The translations under genes were made by a program, and so were the position numbers. Shown here piece after piece: positions 15,742-23,175 of a DNA stretch of 40,262 nt. The notes below the pieces were generated by a model, which was not told the origin of the DNA, did not search any database, and saw nothing but the letters and a program-made list of their open reading frames with translations. Numbering within the stretch: position 1 is the stretch's first letter; every line of letters starts with the position of its first letter. Source of the stretch: Rothia nasimurium (lineage in GTDB: Bacteria; Actinomycetota; Actinomycetes; Actinomycetales; Micrococcaceae); the NCBI RefSeq assembly GCF_014217215.1, contig NZ_CP056081.1, positions 1 to 40,262 of the forward strand, given 5' to 3'.

Positions 15742-15861
15742 TTAATTCCTCTTATTGTGAATCAAGCAGTAACAATGACCGTTTGAAGTAACAAGGTGGT
15801 GAAAATCTGCTTCATTAAGCAGGTAGCTCTCAGTTTTCTCTCCTGTATCAGTTTCTCTCAT
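15742..15861 (-). CDS. Small peptide ORF heading the RiPP operon, 39 residues
   Basis: Begins MRETDTGEKTESYLLNEADF and ends HCYCLIHNKRN. AAAGGAG stands 5 nt before the ATG (bases 15867-15873), the best ribosome binding site of the locus, and the stop is 51 bp before precursor B on the same strand. A longer open frame to 16026 exists but overlaps the divergent regulator. It lacks the LTTLSV leader motif, so it is not an obvious substrate of the same enzyme. It could be an immunity or signalling peptide, or a different precursor with a CYC core. I do not recognise a family. Confidence 0.6.
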   Translation of the reverse strand: MRETDTGEKTESYLLNEADFHHLVTSNGHCYCLIHNKRN

Positions 15862-15929
15862 CCATACTCCTTTGTATCTCGGTATATACTTACAGTACTG
15901 GGAAGCTGAGACGCAGGACAAGAGTAATG

Positions 15930-15959
15930 CTCTCCAGCTTAAGCATTTATCTTGGAGAG
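15930..15959 (+). promoter_or_regulatory. Hairpin sequestering the regulator's ribosome binding site
   Basis: Arms CTCTCCA (15930-15936) and TGGAGAG (15953-15959), 16-nt loop containing GCTTAAGC. The right arm includes the GGAGAG ribosome binding site for the ATG at 15968, so folding would hide it. This suggests translational control of the regulator. Confidence 0.5.
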
Positions 15960-15967
15960 ATGTCTGT

Positions 15968-16723
15968 ATGGATGCCACGCAATACGCTTTGTGGACGAAG
16001 AAAGTCCAAGAGACTAGAAGGGGCAATCAAGCCTGGGAAAACCGAGTGCGGGCTTACAAAGCCATAGCTGAATATTCTGATTCTTTAACTATATCTATAG
16101 AACATTTTTGCAGGGAATCTGGTTATGCTAGTTCAACCTTTTACAATTATTTTAAAAATGGATTTGCTAAAAATATACTCTCCGATGTAACCGAAATATC
16201 ATTTACAACAGAAGATATTGCTGTTATTGAAGCAAAAGCTTACTCATTACACCAATTTTTGATTGGTGTAATAGATGAATCTAATTCATTAAAAGCTAGT
16301 ACAGAAAATATAATTATAAGTCTGGGAATGGCAGTCTCAGAATGGGCTCTATGCTACCCTAATCTTGCTATTGTAGGTATTAATAAATACAGAACTCCTC
16401 TCATCATTGAGACAATCTCGAGTTTCATCCCTTCACCTCTTTCTAAAAAAGATAAAAAAATTTTATTAGATTTAATTAATGAAATAGTTATCAGTTCATT
16501 TTCACGCTCAATAAATATACCGTATTACGGATTTGCCACAACAGATTTCAATGAATGGGCGAGTCAATTTAGACAGAGAATCACAGCTGAGCAGTTGGCT
16601 ACCAATGCCATAACAGGGTTCTTAGTAGATTTCCTAGATGGATCTGCAACATCGGAAGAAGCCGAAAATGTCCTTGCATACTGTAAACAAGCAATAGATA
16701 CAATATTGTTGTATAGGAAATGA
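15968..16723 (+). CDS. TetR/AcrR-like regulator divergent from the RiPP operon
   Basis: 251 residues from ATG at 15968, chosen because GGAGAG lies 8 nt upstream; the longer in-frame start at 15872 has none. Residues about 42-64 (ISIEHFCRESGYASSTFYNYFKN) form a TetR-type helix-turn-helix with the characteristic F/Y-x-YF recognition helix. The rest is an all-helical ligand/dimer domain of unfamiliar sequence. The gene is AT-rich and shares a 100-bp intergenic region with the divergent small-peptide genes, so it probably controls them and itself. Its stop and the ATG of the next gene are 1 bp apart (TGATATG), so translation is coupled to the TPR protein. Confidence 0.6.
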   Translation: MDATQYALWTKKVQETRRGNQAWENRVRAYKAIAEYSDSLTISIEHFCRESGYASSTFYNYFKNGFAKNILSDVTEISFTTEDIAVIEAKAYSLHQFLIGVIDESNSLKASTENIIISLGMAVSEWALCYPNLAIVGINKYRTPLIIETISSFIPSPLSKKDKKILLDLINEIVISSFSRSINIPYYGFATTDFNEWASQFRQRITAEQLATNAITGFLVDFLDGSATSEEAENVLAYCKQAIDTILLYRK

Positions 16724-16724
16724 T

Positions 16725-17726
16725 ATGGATACTCTTCAAGGAATTTTAACTGGGCGATACTTAGCTATCAAAACTTCTTATGATTCAGGAAATTATGATA
16801 GCGATAAAATTTTGCGATCAGTCAGTATTTTAGTTAGCGATGTTGAAAAAAAATTACCTTTAAACTGTAAACTGTACTGGCGCACTTTGATTCTTAGAGA
16901 AAAAATACTATCACATACTCGTGAATATAAAGATTCTCTCAAAAAATTTGAAGAAATATACACTGTAGTGAGTAATGAATTTGGCGCGGATTCTGATATG
17001 GCTTGTCAATGTATCGAATCTATCGCACTATATGCTAGGAGAGTCGGTAAATACAACTATAGCATTAGCGTCTCCCGAGAGCAGGTTAGAATTCTTAAAG
17101 AATTCAAGCCAGAAAGTTATTCTTTATCTGTTGCACGTATTAATCTTGCTGTGGCTTTATTTAATAAAGGGTTGGACGCATACCTTGATGAGGCTGAAGA
17201 TATTACTAGGAGTGAGCTTGAGTTTCGTACTCGTATGTGGGGAGAAGAGTCTCGACCTGTATGGATAGCTCAAATTACATTATCTAATATCATTTTGACC
17301 CGAATTGAATTAGGGTTATCTGATTCCTCAAAAGTTTTACCCCAAGCTGAAGATGCAATGAGGATGTCATATAGTGTTCTTAGTGGTAGAAAAAAGGTTT
17401 TTGGCATTAATTTTGCAGGGACAGTTCGAGCTGGCAGAACTTACGCCCGAGCACTTTTAGCACTAAGAGAATATGATAAGGCCTTGTGGATACTTAGGGA
17501 CATTGAAATAAGGTCTCGTAAACTAAATTTACCATACTACGACGTCACACTTGTATATTATGCAAAGGCCTTGTGGAATTCTCCCACTGCTAATGCTAAG
17601 AAAGAGGCCTCCGAATTAGCAGATAAAGCATTATCACTAGTTGAAAATAACCATAGTGCAAATCATATCAAATATTCTCTTGCCAAAAAAAATTTGGAAG
17701 GAATAGCGCATAAAAATATACAGTAA
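16725..17726 (+). CDS. TPR-like helical repeat protein
   Basis: 333 residues, almost entirely helical. Repeats of the TPR type can be seen: KDSLKKFEEIYTVVSNEFGADSDMACQCIESIALYARRVGKYNYSISVSREQV, then SLSVARINLAVALFNKGL, ARTYARALLALREYDKALWIL and DKALSLVENN. The motif FGADSD..., with 40-residue-like spacing, recalls kinesin-light-chain-like TPRs. No signal or membrane helix. Immediate coupling to the regulator gene suggests that the two work together, for example as a sensor that binds a peptide or the regulator, but this is inference. TPR proteins of this type are also common in RRNPP-like peptide sensing and in defence islands. Confidence 0.6.
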   Translation: MDTLQGILTGRYLAIKTSYDSGNYDSDKILRSVSILVSDVEKKLPLNCKLYWRTLILREKILSHTREYKDSLKKFEEIYTVVSNEFGADSDMACQCIESIALYARRVGKYNYSISVSREQVRILKEFKPESYSLSVARINLAVALFNKGLDAYLDEAEDITRSELEFRTRMWGEESRPVWIAQITLSNIILTRIELGLSDSSKVLPQAEDAMRMSYSVLSGRKKVFGINFAGTVRAGRTYARALLALREYDKALWILRDIEIRSRKLNLPYYDVTLVYYAKALWNSPTANAKKEASELADKALSLVENNHSANHIKYSLAKKNLEGIAHKNIQ

Positions 17727-17777
17727 TACGTAAAACCTGTTTCTGTGTTATAAATAAAATATATTTTTCTTATCCTA

Positions 17778-17805
17778 TTGACTTTATTTTATTTTCAGAT
17801 AAAAT
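17778..17805 (+). promoter_or_regulatory. Promoter of the large TPR gene
   Basis: -35 TTGACT (17778-17783), 16-bp spacer, -10 TAAAAT (17800-17805), in a 120-bp AT-rich gap. The start codon at 17846 has a G-rich ribosome binding site (17837-17842). Confidence 0.5.
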
Positions 17806-17845
17806 ATTATTTAAATATTTCTAATTCATTAGACTAGGGGGGGCA

Positions 17846-20773
17846 ATGATTGATTTCAGTGTTTTCAATGGGCTTATACCTTACCACGCTTTCCGCAATT
17901 GTTATATAGCCCAAAAACGCAGCGTAGATATTTTAGAAACTGAATCTACCTACATGTTTTCGCGCAGGGCCCTTCAAGAAACTCTTCTTGAAATTTATAA
18001 GTTGAAAAAATTAGACCTTCCTCTGGTTGATGGCGTGCCCAGTACTGATAATTTTCACTTGATTAAAAATAAGGATTTTAAGGAACTTGTCCCAGAAAAT
18101 ATTATTGACTTAATGCATTTAATTCGCGCAAACGGAAATGTGGTAACACATGAGGTCAATGAAGACTACGTTAGAAGGCAGCCAGAAATAAGTTTAAATG
18201 AGTGCCTTGAATCTCTTTTTACTCTATGCCTCTGGGCTTCAGGAATATTTATAGGGGAAAAATTTGATAAATATTACCCTGAAGATTCATCGGATTCGAA
18301 TACTAACGATTATTCAAAACCGATAGCTAAATCTACTAAAACTAGCCATCATTCTAAAAGAGAACCAAATAATTCTAGCAAAATTTACAAATCTCGAAAT
18401 AAAAAGTATAATTCAGATGCGAGTCGAAAGATTGAGGAATACATATCAGCTGGTAACTACGTTAAGGCAGCTTCCCTATGTGATGCAGTGTCCAAGGATC
18501 CAAGTTCGAGGGCTGAAACCGCTGCTAAAGCAATCTGTACAAAGGGTTTTATCCAAGCCGATCATCTAAATAAACCCGATTTGGCTCTAAGCACTCTTGG
18601 ACAGGTATTATCATGGAATAGAGCTAACATAGGGACAGTTGCAAAAGCACGCATGAAAAGATCTGAAATAGCTTCTTCATTGTTTCCTCACAATCTTGAG
18701 GTTGCTGAAGAAGAACTAGATACTTTGCTTTCTCTGATAAAAATTCACCCAGCTACTAAGGATAAGGCATCTAATAGTCTTGCGGACATTAGAGAAAAGT
18801 TTTCTCATACTGATTATATTAAAATCCGTTACGAACTCAGTGATAATTTTATTGAACTTATTTTCAACCCAGTTACTGATTTTTCAGATTCCTCTGATTC
18901 ATCGACTTTTAGTATGTTTAATTATGCGTTGTCTGTTGAAAAAGACATCTCACATAGAATTTCTAGCACCCTCGCCCACTACGAAGAAATTTTAAGAGTT
19001 TCCAATGATTCTTTAATATCATTAAAAGCATATTATAAAGCAGGGTATTTATCCTACTTGGACAGCAATTTTTCCAATTCTTTGAACTACTTTAAAAAAA
19101 TTATATCCCTTTACTCTAACAGCTCCAGTTATAGAACAGATATCTCTTCGTTGAGTATGTTGGGAGTCCAAGAAAAGATTAATCTCAAGATACTTATTGG
19201 GGCTCTCTATAATGCAGGTTCACTCTGTTTTAAAATGAATAAGCCGGAGGAATCGCTGGACTACTTTAAAAAAGTTGAGGCGTACTCAAATTTATTTCCT
19301 CAAATATCGTGCTATACATTTTATTATATTGCTCTAATTTACGATTTTCTAAATATGCCAAATGATGCTATTGCATACTACAAGAAATCATCATTTGACC
19401 CCTTTGTCACGAGTAATATAAAATCGAGTTCACTTTTCAGAAGTGGTGTCACACTGACGAATACCGGTAAAGAAAATAAAGCTCTACCTTTTTTCAAAAA
19501 AGCAATCCACATACCTGGTGCAAATCCTGACATCATTTCGCTCTCTCATATTAATATCGGGAATATTCAGTACGCTTTGGAGAATTACTCCGCAGCAGTC
19601 GATGCCTATGAGAAGGCAATAAATACAGTAGGTGGCCCTTCTAAAGCAATCATAGATGCACAAGAAAAAAAATCTTTATCACTTTTACGATTAGAACGTT
19701 TTAGCGAAGCAGTTGAATCCTACCAAAAATTAATCGACGCACCGGAGGCATCTCCTCTAGCTATTGCAGCCGCATATGCTAACCAGTGCGCAGCACTCAT
19801 AGAATCAGGTCGCTTTGATGAGGCCTTAGAAGCAGCCGCTAAGGTCCTAGAGACACCCGGGCTACCCCCCACGACTGTCACCAACACACGTGCTAACCAG
19901 AGCTTAGCACTCGCAAATCTTGGTCGCTTTGATGAGGCCTTAGAAGCAGCCACCAAGGTCCTAGAGTCCCCAGAAGCATCTCCTACAGCTATCTTCAACA
20001 CATACAATATACGGAGTTACGCACTCACAGGGCTAGGTCGCTTTGATGAGGCTTTAGAAGCAGTCACTAAGGTCCTAGAGACGCCCGGGCTACCTCCCAA
20101 CATCATCGCATCCGCACATGTTTACCAGAGCAAAGCACTCATAGGACTTGGTCGCTGTGATGAGGCCTTAGAAGCAGCCACCAAAGCACTAGAAACACCA
20201 GAAGCAGGTTCTACGACCCTCGCCAACGCGCATGTTTCCCAGAGCACAGCACTCATAGGACTTGGTCGCTTTGATGAGGCTTTAGAAGCAGCCACTAAGG
20301 CCCTAGAGATACCCGGTCCACTTCCCACAATCATCGCATCCGCACATGTTTCCCAGAGCACAGCACTCATAGGACTTGATCGCTTTGATGAGGCTTCAGA
20401 AGCAGCCACTAAGGCCCTAGAGATACCCGGGCTACCTCCTGCAAATATCGCATTCGCATCTCTCTCGCGCAGCGCAACGCTCGCAATGCTAAATCGCTTT
20501 GATGAGGCTTCAGAAGCAGTCACTAAGGTCCTAGAGACGCCCGGGCTACCTCCCAACATCATCGCATCCGCACATGTTTACCAGAGCGCAACACTCTTAG
20601 ATTTTGGTCGCTTTGATGAGGCCTTAGAAGCAGCCACCAAAGCACTAGAGACACCCGGGCTACCTCCTGCAGATATCGCACTCATATATCGCTTGCGCAG
20701 CCAAGCGCTCGAAGGACTAGGTCGCTTTGATGAGGCTTCAGAAGCAGCCGCCAAAGCACTAGAGACACCCTGA
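17846..20773 (+). CDS. Large DUF4145-like/TPR repeat protein
   Basis: 975 residues. Residues 1-145 (AFRNCYIAQKRSVDILETESTYMFSRRALQETLLEIYKL... ECLESLFTLCLWASGIFIGEKF) resemble the DUF4145 fold found in some restriction-type and defence proteins. A polar linker follows (about 146-200), then helical repeats; from residue about 580 to the end these form a nearly regular array of 38-residue TPR-like units with consensus (A/S)LxGLGRFDEALEAATKALE(T/I)PGLPP. The stop codon falls inside a repeat, directly after ETP. The N-terminal half is AT-rich, the repeat array much less so. No membrane helix or signal is seen. It probably is a scaffold or sensor; association with the RiPP locus or with anti-phage defence is possible but unproven. 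Confidence 0.65.
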   Translation: MIDFSVFNGLIPYHAFRNCYIAQKRSVDILETESTYMFSRRALQETLLEIYKLKKLDLPLVDGVPSTDNFHLIKNKDFKELVPENIIDLMHLIRANGNVVTHEVNEDYVRRQPEISLNECLESLFTLCLWASGIFIGEKFDKYYPEDSSDSNTNDYSKPIAKSTKTSHHSKREPNNSSKIYKSRNKKYNSDASRKIEEYISAGNYVKAASLCDAVSKDPSSRAETAAKAICTKGFIQADHLNKPDLALSTLGQVLSWNRANIGTVAKARMKRSEIASSLFPHNLEVAEEELDTLLSLIKIHPATKDKASNSLADIREKFSHTDYIKIRYELSDNFIELIFNPVTDFSDSSDSSTFSMFNYALSVEKDISHRISSTLAHYEEILRVSNDSLISLKAYYKAGYLSYLDSNFSNSLNYFKKIISLYSNSSSYRTDISSLSMLGVQEKINLKILIGALYNAGSLCFKMNKPEESLDYFKKVEAYSNLFPQISCYTFYYIALIYDFLNMPNDAIAYYKKSSFDPFVTSNIKSSSLFRSGVTLTNTGKENKALPFFKKAIHIPGANPDIISLSHINIGNIQYALENYSAAVDAYEKAINTVGGPSKAIIDAQEKKSLSLLRLERFSEAVESYQKLIDAPEASPLAIAAAYANQCAALIESGRFDEALEAAAKVLETPGLPPTTVTNTRANQSLALANLGRFDEALEAATKVLESPEASPTAIFNTYNIRSYALTGLGRFDEALEAVTKVLETPGLPPNIIASAHVYQSKALIGLGRCDEALEAATKALETPEAGSTTLANAHVSQSTALIGLGRFDEALEAATKALEIPGPLPTIIASAHVSQSTALIGLDRFDEASEAATKALEIPGLPPANIAFASLSRSATLAMLNRFDEASEAVTKVLETPGLPPNIIASAHVYQSATLLDFGRFDEALEAATKALETPGLPPADIALIYRLRSQALEGLGRFDEASEAAAKALETP
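19583..20773 (+). repeat. In-phase 114-bp tandem repeat array inside the TPR gene
   Basis: The same codon position (start of (G)RFDEA or its equivalent) recurs at 19583, 19697, 19811, 19925, 20039, 20153, 20267, 20381, 20495, 20609 and 20723, each exactly 114 bp apart. The first two units are diverged; the later ones keep long identical DNA stretches. One segment of more than 60 bp around 20070-20130 recurs identically around 20526-20586, four units later, showing recent duplication or gene conversion. Confidence 0.9.
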
Positions 20774-20797
20774 ACAAGTCACATTTTAAGTCAGAGA

Positions 20798-20980
20798 TTG
20801 AGTAGGGCTGGGCAGAATACTGGGTTGTTGGATGAGGTAATGGCTAAGTGTGGTGAGGGGTCTATTGGGTTAGGGCTTGCTGGGTTTGTGTCTCAGACTC
20901 GGTGGGAGATGCGGCGTGAGGCGTTGTCTCGTCGGGGCACTACGCATTGGGATGAGTTGGTGCCGGTTCGTGTTGGGTAA
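20798..20980 (+). pseudogene. Short ORF, likely remnant, 60 residues
   Basis: The frame gives ...GLLDEVMAKCGEGSIGLGLAG then FVSQTRWEMRREALSRRGTTHWDELVPVRVG, starting from a TTG without a clear ribosome binding site, 24 bp after the TPR gene stop. Base composition is high GC, unlike the TPR N-terminus, and similar to the plasmid backbone. It may be the tail of an older gene truncated when the AT-rich island arrived, or a real small protein. I recognise no family. Confidence 0.3.
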
Positions 20981-20989
20981 CTCGAATGT

Positions 20990-21026
20990 CTCTATTAGTG
21001 TTATTGACTCTATTAGAGGTGTTTAT
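20990..21026. promoter_or_regulatory. Element-wide motif, direct repeat form
   Basis: CTCTATTAG occurs twice (20990-20998 and 21008-21016), 18 bp apart, joined by TGTTATTGA; a further partial half AGGTGTTTATG follows. It stands about 85 bp before the likely start of the next gene. Confidence 0.55.
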
Positions 21027-21108
21027 GTCAGCTGCTCACCCTAAAGCCTTAAATAATTTGGTTCTCTGGTTGCCAAGAAAATAAGTGGGACAAAAGGGAG
21101 CTGCTTGT

Positions 21109-22206
21109 TTGGATACTATGGGAGCTATGAGCCGTCGTCGCAAAGTTTCAGCAGCTTCTTTCCCACCCGTTGCGGTAGCAGCGTTTCGGAAGGACTTGGT
21201 TGCTTATTATGAGCGGGCTCTTGCTGATATCAAGAGGGCTAGGGCTGAAGGGGTTTTGTCCGCTCTCATGGTTGGGTTGCCCGAAGATAGCGCGCAGAAT
21301 GCCGAGAATGAAGTTCTTGGTGCTAAAAATGCTGAACTGTTTTGGGTGAGCGATGAGATTGCTCGGCAAGCTATGGACGCATCCCAGGACGTCCCTCATA
21401 TCTCGCCGTTGGATGCCCCCGCGGTTTCTGGGATTCTTTTCTTCGAAAAACCGTTGCCACCGGTGCCCATGGATGTTGCCACTCGTAAGGTGTATCTTTC
21501 TCAGCTTCAATTGACGGCCGAAAAGGTGGGGTTAGATGCCCTTACCAATTTCACCAGTGAGGCATACGGGGTGATGTGGTCTCATATTGGTCGAGGTATG
21601 TTGGCGGTTCATGTTTTCGGGCTGCATGGTGCCAAGTCCAAAGTTCCTGGGGATATTGACCCCCGTATTCCTCTTGGATACTTCGATCTTCCTCTTGGGC
21701 GAATTACTGAGATAGGGGAGCTTACCCAATCGGAAGGACAACAGGCGTTTTTAGCTTTTCTGTCTGCTCTGTGGGTATTGATGAAGACACCGAGCGTTGC
21801 GCTGGTCTCCGAAGGTGATATTGCTACTGGTGCTACCATGCCCCGCCCACTACCTGTAGCACAGGCTGATGAGCCCCTTGGACCTTTCGCAGTGCCTGAG
21901 AAACGCCGTGTACAAGTTGTCGAGATGGTCCCTATGCGCCACAGCAACGAACGCGATGAGGATGAATCTCAAGGCGGCAAGCGAAACTATCGCAAAAGTG
22001 CTTATAAGTGGGTTGTTCGAGGACATTGGAGAAATCAGGCTGTCGGCAAGGACAGGAAAGGGCGGCAACTTACCTGGATCGCTTCGTACCTCAAAGGGAA
22101 TCCTGATGGTCCACTAAAGACCAGTGAAAAGGTCTATAGCTGGAGACCCCCGAAGGGAGATCTTGCGAAAAGCAAGGTTAAGGGCAGCGTCTCATCAGGC
22201 CCCTAA
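21109..22206 (+). CDS. Conserved hypothetical protein of actinobacterial mobile elements
   Basis: 365 residues from the TTG at 21109, preceded by AAAGGGAG; other in-frame starts (GTG 21085, ATG 21118, ATG 21127) are possible. The body contains a mixed helical/strand region without recognisable catalytic motifs. The C-terminus has a basic stretch with YKWVVRGHWRNQAVGKDRKG then QLTWIASYLKGNPDGPLKTSEKVY; from memory, the RGHWR.Q....R...WI..Y.KG...PL pattern is widespread in hypothetical proteins of actinobacterial phages and plasmids, some labelled AcrVA2-like. It lies between two copies of the operator-like motif and upstream of parA. Function unknown. Confidence 0.55.
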   Translation: MDTMGAMSRRRKVSAASFPPVAVAAFRKDLVAYYERALADIKRARAEGVLSALMVGLPEDSAQNAENEVLGAKNAELFWVSDEIARQAMDASQDVPHISPLDAPAVSGILFFEKPLPPVPMDVATRKVYLSQLQLTAEKVGLDALTNFTSEAYGVMWSHIGRGMLAVHVFGLHGAKSKVPGDIDPRIPLGYFDLPLGRITEIGELTQSEGQQAFLAFLSALWVLMKTPSVALVSEGDIATGATMPRPLPVAQADEPLGPFAVPEKRRVQVVEMVPMRHSNERDEDESQGGKRNYRKSAYKWVVRGHWRNQAVGKDRKGRQLTWIASYLKGNPDGPLKTSEKVYSWRPPKGDLAKSKVKGSVSSGP

Positions 22207-22265
22207 ACTCCACCTCAAGAGGTGAGATTACCCCTCTTCATCTGCACAAACACTTTCCCATAAAT

Positions 22266-22294
22266 AACTCTATTAGAGGTATTGACTCTATTAG
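22266..22294. promoter_or_regulatory. Element-wide motif upstream of parA
   Basis: AACTCTATTAG (22266-22276) and GACTCTATTAG (22284-22294), direct repeats 18 bp apart separated by AGGTATT. It lies about 90 bp before parA and is a good candidate for the operator/centromere bound by the RHH protein of the pair. Confidence 0.6.
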
Positions 22295-22384
22295 CGGCGT
22301 TGCTGGTATTATAGACATCAAGGGCTATGCCCCCATAAAACCTAAACCCACCAAACCACCACCCACCCTGAAGGGAGCTCACCC

Positions 22385-23173
22385 ATGAGCGCTAAGATTT
22401 ACACCCTCTTCAACCAGAAGGGGGGAGTAGGAAAAACCACTTCCACCTACTACATCGCCGACGCCGCAGCCGCCCGCGGCCTCAAAACCCTCATCGTAGA
22501 CATCGACCCCCAGGGCAACCTCACCAAATCCACCGTCCTCGCACCCCTACCCGAAGACACCGCAGGACTAGCTGATGCCCTAACCACACGATCAGATATC
22601 ACCGCAGAAGAAATCATCACCGCCACCATCTGGCCCACCGTAGAACTACTACCCACCCCATCCCGAGCCCTCAGCCTCGTCCGAGACGAACTACTCGTCA
22701 AAACCACAGGCCGCGAAACCGCCCTCAAAAAAGCACTCAAACCCCTGGCAGAAAACTACGACCTCATCCTCATCGACTGCCCACCCTCCATCGACACCCT
22801 CACCCTCAACGCCCTCGTAGCCTCCAACGGCGTCATCATCGTGACCCAAGCAGCCCTCTGGAGCGTCGACGGCATCGCAGAACTACTCCGCACCGTCCAC
22901 GCCATCCAAGAGGACTACAACGAAGGCCTCGAAATCACCGGCATCCTCATCAACCTCTTCAACAAAACCACCAACAGCGCTCGCCAGTGGCGTTTAGATC
23001 TCGAAGAGGCTGCTAAGGCTCAGGGGATCAAACTTTTCTACCCGCCAGTTCCTCAGGCAGTTCGACTCAAGGAAATTGCCGAGGCCTCCACCAGCTTGCA
23101 AGCAACCCCTAACGACGAGCTTGCCCAAATTTATAACCACTACCTCGATACCCTGATGGGGGAGGAGAACTAA
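22385..23173 (+). CDS. parA: ParA-type partition ATPase
   Basis: 262 residues. Deviant Walker A QKGGVGKTT (residues 11-19), IVDIDPQGNLT (Walker A', about 39-49) and LILIDCPPSIDTLT (Walker B, about 128-141) identify a ParA/MinD/Soj ATPase. With no N-terminal HTH extension it is a type Ib-like small ParA, usually paired with a small RHH centromere-binding protein, which here is encoded 2 bp downstream. It would move plasmid copies over the nucleoid in an ATP-dependent way. GAAGGGAG upstream is the ribosome binding site. Codon use is strongly C-ending in most of the gene but becomes mixed after about 22980, suggesting a mosaic 3' part. Confidence 0.93.
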   Translation: MSAKIYTLFNQKGGVGKTTSTYYIADAAAARGLKTLIVDIDPQGNLTKSTVLAPLPEDTAGLADALTTRSDITAEEIITATIWPTVELLPTPSRALSLVRDELLVKTTGRETALKKALKPLAENYDLILIDCPPSIDTLTLNALVASNGVIIVTQAALWSVDGIAELLRTVHAIQEDYNEGLEITGILINLFNKTTNSARQWRLDLEEAAKAQGIKLFYPPVPQAVRLKEIAEASTSLQATPNDELAQIYNHYLDTLMGEEN

Positions 23174-23175
23174 CT

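Noticed and set aside
15742-16026. Longer 94-residue reading of the small peptide ORF at the head of the RiPP operon
   Set aside because: The extension overlaps the divergent regulator gene and promoter region; the AAAGGAG site points to the internal ATG at 15861.
19720-20562. Long antisense ORFs across the TPR repeat array
   Set aside because: They are produced by the 114-bp repeat, which keeps all frames periodic; products are repetitive Ser/Ala sequence mirroring the sense strand.
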